A stretch of 64,000 nt of DNA from Clitopilus passeckerianus (Eukaryota > Basidiomycota > Agaricomycetes > Agaricales > Entolomataceae): contig CALYLX010000150.1 in the NCBI GenBank assembly GCA_944990035.1, positions 992,001-1,056,000 on the forward strand, read 5' to 3'. Below, piece by piece: positions 22,909 through 31,641 of the stretch. A program made the position numbers and the translations under genes. The notes under the pieces are model-generated. The model searched no databases. It saw nothing but the letters and a program-made list of their open reading frames with translations, and was not told the origin of the DNA. Each line of letters opens with the position of its first letter. Positions within the stretch are counted from its first letter, which is position 1.

Positions 22909-23790
22909 CTAGGAATTTCCACTTTGCTCAAACATGAAGTCACTTCGGACTGTATACTTGATACCATTGGTTACCATCTCCCCACTGTGTAGAAGCATAC
23001 GTTGTTGGAATATCAATACCCGGCCGAGTTTTGGAAAAATATCGATAAAGGCCTTCTTGTCTGTGGACCAAAAACGCGTAGAACCGCCTGCAAGAGGCTT
23101 TGACGGTTCCGACTCCTGTCCTTCATCACAAGGCTCTATTGCAGCGGTCGCAATTTGATAAGAGGGGGCGCCGCGTTTTGCCCCTGGTAGAGGGACCGAA
23201 GATGGGGTTACTGAGTCAGGTGGTACGATTCCAGAACACTCTGATAAAGGCCTGTTTGCCTCGACGGAATCGTTCAGATAGAGGTGCATTGTCGCGAAAC
23301 TCTTCCTGCCCTCAAACTCGTTGAGCCCGTCGCAATGAAGCTTGAAGTAGTGGCCCGGCCCGTATCGAAGAAAACTCAGGCGCTCGTTGATTCTAGAGAG
23401 CACCCAAGTTGGACCCTGCTTCTTTCCTTTCTTCCCTGTAATGCTAGCCCAGTCCCCGTCTGGTTGAATTTCATGCAACTCTTCGACGTATGGTCGTAAT
23501 TTATCGTATATGAAGTTAGCCGTTGCTTCATCCCATGCGAGTGCTCTGTCGCTATTGCGAAAATCGGAGTGAACCGTTTTAGTGCCATTGTGGTCGTTCA
23601 TGCCAGCTGGAAGCCAGCCGTCAGGACAATGGGCCTTGTCCTCAGTAATAGCTTGAATGCGAGCGCAATCATCTGCTGTGAACAGACCATCGATGACCTT
23701 GGCGTAGAAGGAGGTGTAACTCTTCGAAAGTGGAGTCAAGCTGAAGTCAATTTGAGTGACTGACACAGTCTCTGGCGTGGCGCTTGCCAT
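22909..23790 (-). CDS. 2-oxoglutarate/Fe(II) dioxygenase, prolyl 4-hydroxylase-like
   Basis: A single 293-codon exon. The double-stranded beta-helix iron site is visible: FLRYGPGHYFKLHCDGLNEF supplies the H-x-D pair near residue 165, and RVLIFQQRMLLHSGEMVTNG supplies the distal histidine near residue 270. KYTVRSDFMFEQ follows with the Arg that binds 2-oxoglutarate. The fold resembles the P4Hc-type family, enzymes that hydroxylate protein or small-molecule substrates with O2, Fe(II) and 2-oxoglutarate. The substrate cannot be told. No signal peptide is seen, so it is likely cytosolic or nuclear. It is convergent with copy B and head-to-tail with the GH79 gene, inside the cluster of acyl-CoA genes. 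An oxygenase among fatty-acid genes could act on the same substrate class, but that is speculation. Confidence 0.85.
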   Translation of the reverse strand: MASATPETVSVTQIDFSLTPLSKSYTSFYAKVIDGLFTADDCARIQAITEDKAHCPDGWLPAGMNDHNGTKTVHSDFRNSDRALAWDEATANFIYDKLRPYVEELHEIQPDGDWASITGKKGKKQGPTWVLSRINERLSFLRYGPGHYFKLHCDGLNEFEGRKSFATMHLYLNDSVEANRPLSECSGIVPPDSVTPSSVPLPGAKRGAPSYQIATAAIEPCDEGQESEPSKPLAGGSTRFWSTDKKAFIDIFPKLGRVLIFQQRMLLHSGEMVTNGIKYTVRSDFMFEQSGNS

Positions 23791-23930
23791 GGTTGTAATG
23801 AGTCAAGTGTCTGCAGTAACTCCGGTTGAGGGAACCTCCACCTTTTAGGCGCCCATGTGATGGGTATCTAACCAGATGCAAGATCGCTAGCATGAAGTAT
23901 ATATATTTGCTTTCAACCTCAAGAAGTGCT

Positions 23931-26032
23931 TTACAGAATCACCAATACGGCTTCCGATGCCTTTACCGTAACTTTTCCGCCGAAAACATGTTCCTCAACC
24001 TCCCTTCCGTGTGCTTTCCCGGTCTCAAAGCTCTGGCCAGCCCAACTCGTCACATTCGCCTCCTTGATATCCGCTCCAGGTGCAGTCAACCTCCTAACCC
24101 TCACCGGTTTATGCACAGACTTCTTGTCAACGTACGCCGAAAAATCGAACGTCGTTGATGGACGAGGTATGCCTTGTGCTGCCTGTGTAACGTTGTAAAT
24201 TTCCATGTTAATTAGCGCTAACTTGGTCGGGTGTTGCGTCCCACTGGGGTGCGCTGTGTCCCAGAAACCGTATGCCACGAGTTGACCCTTGCTGGTGTCG
24301 CCAAGTTCGGTAGTGATAGTGGAACCGTTGGCTTGCCGGCCTGGATAGATGTTGGCGATGTGTGTGTTGCGAGAGTACCCAAGGGTTTCGGTGATGAAGA
24401 GGTAGGTGGAGTAGGATGGGAAGACTTTGACGGGACCGTTAAGGTTCTCGACGGGGTACCACATGTTGTAGAAGCTCAAACCTGGAAGGATTGCTAAGTA
24501 ACGAAAGGATTTCTCATCTCGATCGGAATGACGCATACCACCATGATTTAGCTGCACATTGCTTTGCAGAGCTAGGGGACCTCCTTGGTGCATATACATC
24601 CTGCGTACGTTCCGCTTAAGAGAACATTTTCCACCAAGACGGCAGTCCACTCACCTGGACACGTTCAACGATGCAGCGTAGAAAGTAGTGTCAAGCTAAA
24701 GAGATGCTTTAGCAAGCTTGTCTAGACAGATGCCCTTCACACTCACCAGCCACAGAGCTTGGCCGAAGGTGTTGCTAACACCATCACGGCCACTGCAGGA
24801 GACAGAATTGTACTCTCCTTCGGGATTTATGGTCAATATTCTTATTTCGTTTGCGGATGCGCTTTAATTTACCGATAACGAAAGCATCATCGCCCAACTC
24901 AGACCTCATCTGCTTAATCTGAGGTTGCCAGAGGTCCAAATACTCCGCGAGACGTGTATGGTTAACCTAGCACCGAATTTCTGCGGTTAAAATAGGTTCT
25001 CTCAGAAAGTCCAGAAGCAGACAACGCACGAGATTGGGCAGAGTCGCAACGGCGATCCTCGGTGGATCGCAAACACTATACTGGTACGTATGTTCGCTGC
25101 AAGAAGCAACGACACCGTCCCTATTCGCCCCAGCATTCATCACGTTCTGACAATTGAGCTGTTTTGAAGCTGTGGGTGCATCGTACGGCCAGATCGGATC
25201 GTCCACTGTTGCCGCGACCTGCCAGAAAGGCTTTTTGAAATGGAGTGTTTGCGTAATGTTTTTAGTCCAGGTCTGTGTAGGTATGTCGGGTCAATGAAAA
25301 GAAGCTGCAGGTGCTCCCACTACTTACACCCCAGATTGAAGAGTAATTTTGTGGCGTAAAGTTGAGGTAATAATCGGGTTCGTTGCCGACTGCCAGTGTT
25401 AGATGAACTATCAACAACAGGACAAAATTTGGGAAGTAGATGGAACGAACTCTCAAGCAACTCCAACTGCTCTGGGCCCAAGTTCTTGACAGCAGCATCT
25501 GCCATCTCCAACGTATTTGTATAATTCTGGCGCCTTAAGTTCTACCCAGCCACATCAACGAATTAGTTGGCTGAATGAAGAATCTCAATATATTGCATAC
25601 CAAGTTCATCACGACCTTCGTTCCTTTGGGCAATAACTTCACACTGTCCCAAAATCCATCTCCAATGGTGGTATTTTGCAACGCCCCTTTGTCATCAACA
25701 AAATTGTACAACCCAACTTCCAGGCTCTTGTCATATACAGTCGAGTCTGCGGTGATACCTCCGATTCTTACTTGAGCCGGAACACCTGTGCGCTTGAAAA
25801 GGTTGTCCAGGAGAGTGAGGGAAAGCGTGTTTGGGACAGAACGATTGCCGAAGAATTCTTCGAAAAAGGCCGTTTCTACGCTGAAGGAGGCAAGAGCGGG
25901 GTGAAGGGCATGGGAGGCGTCATGAGGGAGACGAGAAGAGCCGGGGAGTTTGAGAGAGGCAAGGTTCTCGCTTAGGACAAAAGGTAGGGAAGTGAGGAGT
26001 AGGGAGAGGGAGAGGAAGGTAGACGATAACAT
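23931..26032 (-). CDS. Secreted GH79 family glycoside hydrolase (beta-glucuronidase type)
   Basis: A split gene starting with a classic signal peptide (MLSSTFLSLSLLLTSLPFVL, cut near LSEN). The N-terminal part includes FLDNLFKRTGVPAQVRIGGI-like sequence and ADSTVYD, typical of the fungal GH79 barrel. The acid/base glutamate sits in the spliced motif LLEIGNEPDYYLNFTPQNYS (intron about 25383-25450). The C-terminal exon 23931-24650 is the GH79 beta-sandwich: SFYNMWYPVENLNGPVKVFP, YLFITETLGYSRNTHIANIY, STITTELGDTSKGQLVAYGF, LALINMEIYNVTQ and VRVRRLTAPGADIKEANVTS. Fungal members release glucuronic acid or its 4-O-methyl ether from arabinogalactan-type polysaccharides outside the cell. The nucleophile exon, about 24650-25260, was not resolved in detail. 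It has no obvious metabolic link to the flanking acyl-CoA genes. Confidence 0.85.
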
Positions 26033-26901
26033 CTTGTTGTGTTTCCTGCAGGAGAATATGTCTCTTTATATGCCAATCCAATACTCCAGCGTGATCTCTC
26101 CATTTCTCCAAGCGAGGCTTAGTGAAGAGGTCACCAGCCATGATTCCCGTTCTTCTTTTCATCACCCCAAATTTTGGGTTTTGGATGTGGGCGAGAACAT
26201 GATGCTAAGAAGCCTGTTCTTGGTCCAAATGACCATCTCAAAACTCGGTCTCAGCATGGAATCTTGGTTCAACCTTGTCCTTGTGAGCCCTTGTGATGCT
26301 CTGGGATCAAGTGGGTCGTGGCCTCGGGGGAGCATCACGTCGTTAAAATTGTAGTGGTCATTGAGGAAGAGCAGATGGTGGTGAACGGGTCAAGTCCCAT
26401 GACGAGCTAAAATGATGTATGCGTTCTTGCAATCTCGGTGAACAGAGCCGGCCTTCCGTGTTAATGGAAGATCTTGTTACAATTTGACGTTTTCTAGATT
26501 TTCCAGAAGAGTCCAGCAGAGTTCTGATTTTCCGAAGACTGGCCCTAAGGCTTGCTCGAGCTTGAACGTTGAACAAGGAGATTTGAATCATTATAAAGTG
26601 AAGGCCTCAACATGCTGGTCGCGGTTTGAGCGTAAGTACGTTGAACTGGGTGACTGCATCCGCGTCGTCGACTCAGTTTCTGCATGTGATCTTTGCGCCC
26701 ATCATCACCGGCTTTCCTCTCACCATGACATTTCAATTGCCGGTGAAAGGACATTCATCAACGACTGTCATTGCGGTGTCTTTGGCAAGCCACCTATCTG
26801 AGCCATAACTGCTTGGCTATCGAAGACTAAGAGCTTGACTGTAACGTGCTGGTTCTGCTCTGAACTATCGAGCCCATCAACCTTTGAAGTCAAAAGCAAG
26901 C
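26033..26901. promoter_or_regulatory. divergent promoter region between GH79 and racemase-like genes
   Basis: 870 bases between two divergent start codons. Short open frames overlap here without recognisable product. Promoters for both genes are expected from the arrangement alone. Confidence 0.45.
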
Positions 26902-28332
26902 ATGGCTCTCGCAGGAATCAAAGTCATTGAGGTTCGCCACTCCTATATGACTTCATTTTCAGCACCCTAAGCGCGGGATATGCTCAGTTTGCAGGTCTCG
27001 CACCAGGCCCTTATGCAGGACTCATCCTGTCCGATTTCGGTGCCTCTGTCATCCGAATTGACAAGCCCTCCTCCAATTCCACAGACATCCTCTGTCGCGG
27101 CAAGCGTTCCATAGCCATAAATCCCAAGGTTCTCTCCGGGAAGGAAGCGTTGAAGAAGATGGTCAGAGAGGCGGATGTGGTAATTGACCCATACAGGCCA
27201 GGAGTTATGGAGCGACTTGGTCTAGGACCTGAGGTGTTTCTTGGTGATGAAAGAGAGGGCAAGAAGGGAGAGAATGAGAAGCTTATATATGCTCGGATGG
27301 TTGGCTTCCCGAGGAGAGGTCCGCACAAGGACATGGCTGGCCATGATATAAACTACCTCGCACTCAGCGGTGCCCTTGCAGTATGTCATTCAGTTCGAAC
27401 TGTTGGTCACTCTTACGAATACCTAGGACTGCTAGATGCTTCCGGGCGAAGGCAAACCCACGTTTCCTCTTAACCTCCTGGGTGACTTTGCCGGTGGAGG
27501 CATGATTTGTGCACTCGGTATCCTACTCGCCATCATTGAAAGAGGCAAGTCAGGGAAAGGTCAGGTGGTCGAAGCCGACATGGTAGGTCCTCCTCGGATG
27601 TATCCCAACTCAGACTGATCTTACTTCTCCTGTGAAGGTCTCTGGGGCACGATACATCTCTGCATTCCCTCTCCTGCACACCCTCCTCCCAGGTTCACCT
27701 CTCTTCGGAAATGAGAGAGGAAAGAACGTCCTTGACGGTGGTTCTCCCTTCTACGATGTCTACACCTGCTCGGACGGTCGCTGGATGTCTGTTGGATGCC
27801 TCGAACCTCAATTCGTCCGAGCATTCCTTAGTACCCTCATGCTCGCCTTGCCTTCGTCGTTTGTGGAATCAGACGAATGGAAAGGTTGGAAACCGCAATG
27901 GGAGATGATGGCTGATAGGGGTGAGTGGCCTATGCTTAAGAGTTGGATCGAGAAAGCATTCTTGACAAGAGAGAGGGATTATTGGGCGAAGGTTTTTCAC
28001 GGTATGCTTCCCTCGACCCATTTATTCTACAGAAACTGGTACTCATAAATATCTTAGGAACAGATTCCTGCGTTACACCTGTCCTCTCCCCGGAGGAAGC
28101 TCGGGCATCTCTGCCGGTAGATATCCCATTCCCACCAGCACACCCCGATCTCCCTCGAGGATCCATACTGAAAGGAGGACCTGACCCCGCACTCCTCAAC
28201 CCGGGGGAACACACTGTCGAAATCTTGAAAGAGTTCGGATTTGGTGCAGCTGAACAACGAAGGCTTGCTTTGGGCGGTGCGCTTGGTGAAGAACAGAAGG
28301 CTGAAGCCAAATCCAGTAGCAGTAAACTGTAA
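26902..28332 (+). CDS. Alpha-methylacyl-CoA racemase-like family III CoA-transferase, peroxisomal
   Basis: Exon 1 encodes [10 protein letters not shown] and splices to [19 protein letters not shown], the N-terminal signature of family III CoA-transferases. Then [41 protein letters not shown] and the catalytic region follow. His is in [15 protein letters not shown], Asp in [10 protein letters not shown] and Glu in [21 protein letters not shown]. These match the His/Asp pair and the Glu of alpha-methylacyl-CoA racemase (AMACR). AMACR inverts the C2 methyl centre of branched acyl-CoA so that the S form can enter beta-oxidation. The protein ends EAKSSSSKL, a canonical SKL peroxisomal signal, supporting that role. 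The C-terminal portion has the family's Pro-rich segment ([20 protein letters not shown]). Copy C starts only about 200 bases downstream on the same strand. Confidence 0.88.
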
Positions 28333-28538
28333 TAATGAGTATACCAATGGTGTAATGCGGATTTCTTCTCAGTACCCCGGCCGCCTTGTGATCTGCGGGT
28401 GCAGTTAAGGTGATATCACCAGCAAGTCATGCCGGCGGAGGAAGTGATTATCACATGTTTGGTGTAAACTATTAGTTTATAGTGACATCGGTCCAGGAGC
28501 TTGCAAGTTCGAATCCCATCCACGTCAAATTCGTTATC

Positions 28539-30692
28539 ATGTCGCAAGAACTGAAGGAATACTCAAGAGAGGAGGTTGCGAAGGTTTGTGTGCACAAAGA
28601 CCCTGAATTCGTTGAATGAGGCGATAACAAAATCCTTATTAGCACAACCAGGATGGTGATCTGGTATGTGCTAATTAGTCCTTAGGGATGTGGCGTTACT
28701 GAGCGAAAGGACAGTGGGTCATTGTAGATTCAAAAGTCTTCAACGTCTCTCGATTCAAGAACCTCCATCCTGGAGGTGCCTCAGTTCTTCTCGATGAAGC
28801 AATTGGTACGCACAGTGCCTTACCAGTAACGACTCCGAAGGTCCTCACCTCTTCCGCCAGCTGGCCAAGATGCGACAGAAGCATTCTATGGCCTCCACAG
28901 ACACGAAGTCCTCGAAAAGCCCCAGTACCAGAGGCTTCAAATCGGCGTTATTGCTGGCGAAAAATCACTCATCAAAGGCCCCATGGGTTTGAGTCAAGTG
29001 CCGTATGCTGAGCCAACGTGGCTCGCTTCCGGGTACCACAGTCCCTACTTCAGCGATGTACGTATCCTTTTGCACTTGAATTGGATTTTTCATGCTAACT
29101 AGTTGTGGACGGACAGAGACACAGGAAATTCCAAGTCGCTGTCAGGGAGTTCTGCGAGACTTGGTTGTATCCTGATTCACGGGTGGGTGATTCTCTGCAT
29201 CTTTCCCTCTCAACATGCTGAGATATGCTTAGGACCGAGAAAAGGATGGCAAACGACCTTCACAGTCGGTTTTGGATGAGATGGCGTACGTTCTAGATTC
29301 CCATATCCACACCGAAGCGCACTGAACCAGCGTAGTAAGGTGAACATGCACGCCATGCGAATGGGCCCCGGAAAGCATCTGAAAGGGCGGACTCTCATGA
29401 ACGGCCTCGTTACACCCGAAGAGTTCGACTACTTCCACGAAGTACACTCTTCTGCTTTTTTCCACCTACCCTCCAGCTGACCATCTTTGCTTCAGCTCAT
29501 CATCACCCAAGAAATCACCCGCACCTGCCTCCGAGGCTACGGTGATGGCCTCCTTGGTGGAAAAGTCATCGGTCTCCCACCGGTTTTGAACTTCGGCTCA
29601 GATGAGTTAAAGGCCAAAGTCGTTCCGGAAGTGCTGGATGGAAAGAAATTCATCTGCTTAGCAATTAGTGAGGCGTATGCAGGAAGTGATGTTATGGGAC
29701 TTCAGACAACGGCTGTGAAGAGTGAGGATGGGAAGGAGTGGATCATCAATGGTGAGTTCTATCCAGGTTCCTAGAGGGAACTGGTTCTCATTTCTGTGTA
29801 ATAGGCAGCAAGAAGTGGATCACGAATGGAACCTTCGCTGACTACTTCACTGTTGGATGCAAGACCGAGGATGGATTCACTGTCATCCTCGTTGAACGCG
29901 GTCCCGGTGTGGAGACTCGGCCAATCAAGACTTCTTATAGCCCTACTGCCGGAACTGCCTTTATTACTTTCGATAATGTTCGCGTTCCAGTAGGCAACAC
30001 GCTCGGTGAAGAGGGTGGCGGAATTTTCGTTATTCTCAGGTGATATATTTTATATACATATGCCCAGTCCTTGCTGACGTTGATTATAATAGCAACTTCA
30101 ACCACGAACGTTGGGTTATGTGCTGTGCTTCTGCTCGCAGTCAGAGGAGTATCATCGAGGAGTGCTTAAAATGGGTCAACCAACGCAAAGTCTTCGGCAA
30201 GCCACTATCCTCACAGGCCGTCATCAGGAGCAAGTTGGCCCAGATGATTGAGCGAGCTGAGAGTGTTCAAAATTGGTTGGAGAATGTCACCTACCAGATG
30301 TGTAAGATGGTATGTCTTTCCCCCTGACTGACCGACTGCATTTGCTCAACTGAGTGTCTTCGCAGTCCTATAAGCAACAAGCAAGCAAACTCGCCGGGCA
30401 GATTGCATTCCTCAAGAGTTACTCAACAGGATGCGGACAGGACACTGCAAGAGACGCTGTCCAGATCTTTGGTGGTCGTGGTATCACCCAATCAGGAATG
30501 GGTGAATACATCGAACATGTGCGTCTTTTCTAGCTTTGTTCGTCGCTTTCATGATTAAGCTGACCATCGGGTTCTGCACAGTATCACCGCACAATTCCTT
30601 TCGACTCGCTGCTTGGAGGCGCCGAGGATGTCCTGGCAGATTTAGGTGTGAGGCAAGCTTTGAGAGCCATGCCTGCAGATGCCAGACTATAG
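28539..30692 (+). CDS. Cytochrome b5-acyl-CoA dehydrogenase fusion, copy C
   Basis: The b5 domain is built from MSQELKEYSREEVAK, the micro-exon HNQDGDL, WVIVDSKVFNVSRFKNLHPGG and AGQDATEAFYGLHRHEVLEK, so both heme histidines are kept. The dehydrogenase part includes VNMHAMRMGPGKHLKGRTLM, FHELIITQEITRTCLRGYGDG, VIGLPPVLNFGSDELKAKVV, ICLAISEAYAGSDVMGL, KEWIINGSKKWITNGTFADY, FTVGCKTEDGFTVILVERG, SNFNHERWVMCCASARSQRS, WVNQRKVFGKPLSSQAVIRS and ARDAVQIFGGRGITQSGMGE. It ends GVRQALRAMPADARL (ARL, PTS1-like). All exons read through in frame with GT..AG introns. It is closest by eye to copies A and D and probably arose by tandem duplication. Expected location is the peroxisome, with acyl-CoA as substrate; chain preference cannot be read from the sequence. 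Confidence 0.88.
28643..28663 (+). other. 21-nt micro-exon in b5-ACAD copy C
   Basis: This exon encodes HNQDGDL between a GT..AG intron on each side. It is equivalent to the micro-exons of copies A and D. Confidence 0.8.
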
Positions 30693-31641
30693 GCTATCGT
30701 GAAATGTTGGCGATTGGTTCGAGTAAGGATTTTAATTACGCGGAATATCTATTAGTATTGTAGGAATTTTCCATGAATTTATCGGTGATGACACAGTCGT
30801 GAGGCGCTACAGGAATATGCCCAGTTGCAGCGTCTCTATGGCGGCCTGCCCTAAACTGACTGAGGCCTCGGCCAACAACAAAAAAGTTTGTCTACAGTCA
30901 GATCAATCCAATAAACAGAGAGGCGCTTGAGCTGCTTCTGCGCTAGGTGTTTGCCAGAGCTTCCATCTTCCCATTGCTCCCACAACCGCCTCTAGAAGTC
31001 ATCAACGGTGCAAGCGTTTAAATGCGACTAATTTCCGCAATTCTCGGTCAACTCAAAACTCTGATATGACTGCCAAAACAACGACTGGCCGAAGTGGCCA
31101 TGCCTCCGGTTCCACGGTTGAGACTTGCCCTCCCAACGAAGGCCCGCCCCGCCTCCAAGTTACTCCTCAGCCTCTCCCACTGACTGATGGTATCCGATAT
31201 TTTGAGGGTATCGTGACGTCGCATGTAAGAAACCTCCGACTTGGGGACCTTGATTGCCAGTGCCACATCACATTGTGCGTCGCAGATCGCAGTGCTATCG
31301 CTCCCTATCAGCAAGCCAGAGTCTTTGGGCGTGCACAGATCTGTGGGGACACATCTCAAGATTCAGCAGGTGTTGCCCAGTTGCCTGATCACGACTGTGA
31401 AACCGTGATTGGAACTGAGAATAGCTCCTCATGGAGCTAGAACGTCCTCAAGACGAGGCCGAAAGCTCCCATGAACGATGCGCCCTACCTGGCCCCGATA
31501 TATAATAAGATGCAAGTGACGATTCGTGAAGCCTTCTGCCTGTGTCCCTAGATCTTACTTTCTTTGGGTGCGAGCGCTCATCGTGGTCAGGGTTTGCAGT
31601 AATATTTCCCCTAGTTTTTCGGTGTATCTGTGACTCCTCGG
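30693..31641. other. intergenic region between b5-ACAD copies C and D
   Basis: About 950 bases containing the copy D promoter. It includes a 124-codon open frame listed separately. Nothing else is recognised. Confidence 0.45.
31066..31440 (+). CDS. possible small hypothetical protein (doubtful)
   Basis: An ATG-initiated frame of 124 codons in the C-D spacer. The product is Pro/Thr-rich at first (SGSTVETCPPNEGPPRLQVT), then contains TDGIRYFEGIVTSHVRNLRL and several cysteines. I recognise no family. It has neither a signal peptide nor a membrane span. The frame is longer than expected by chance for a spacer this size but shows no supporting feature, so it may be spurious or an exon of an unrecognised gene. 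Confidence 0.2.
   Translation: MTAKTTTGRSGHASGSTVETCPPNEGPPRLQVTPQPLPLTDGIRYFEGIVTSHVRNLRLGDLDCQCHITLCVADRSAIAPYQQARVFGRAQICGDTSQDSAGVAQLPDHDCETVIGTENSSSWS

Noticed and set aside
28480..28530. tRNA-like T-loop (AGTTCGAATCCC)
   Set aside because: The flanking bases GCAAG and CCCAT cannot form the T stem and no A-box or anticodon arm is found upstream.
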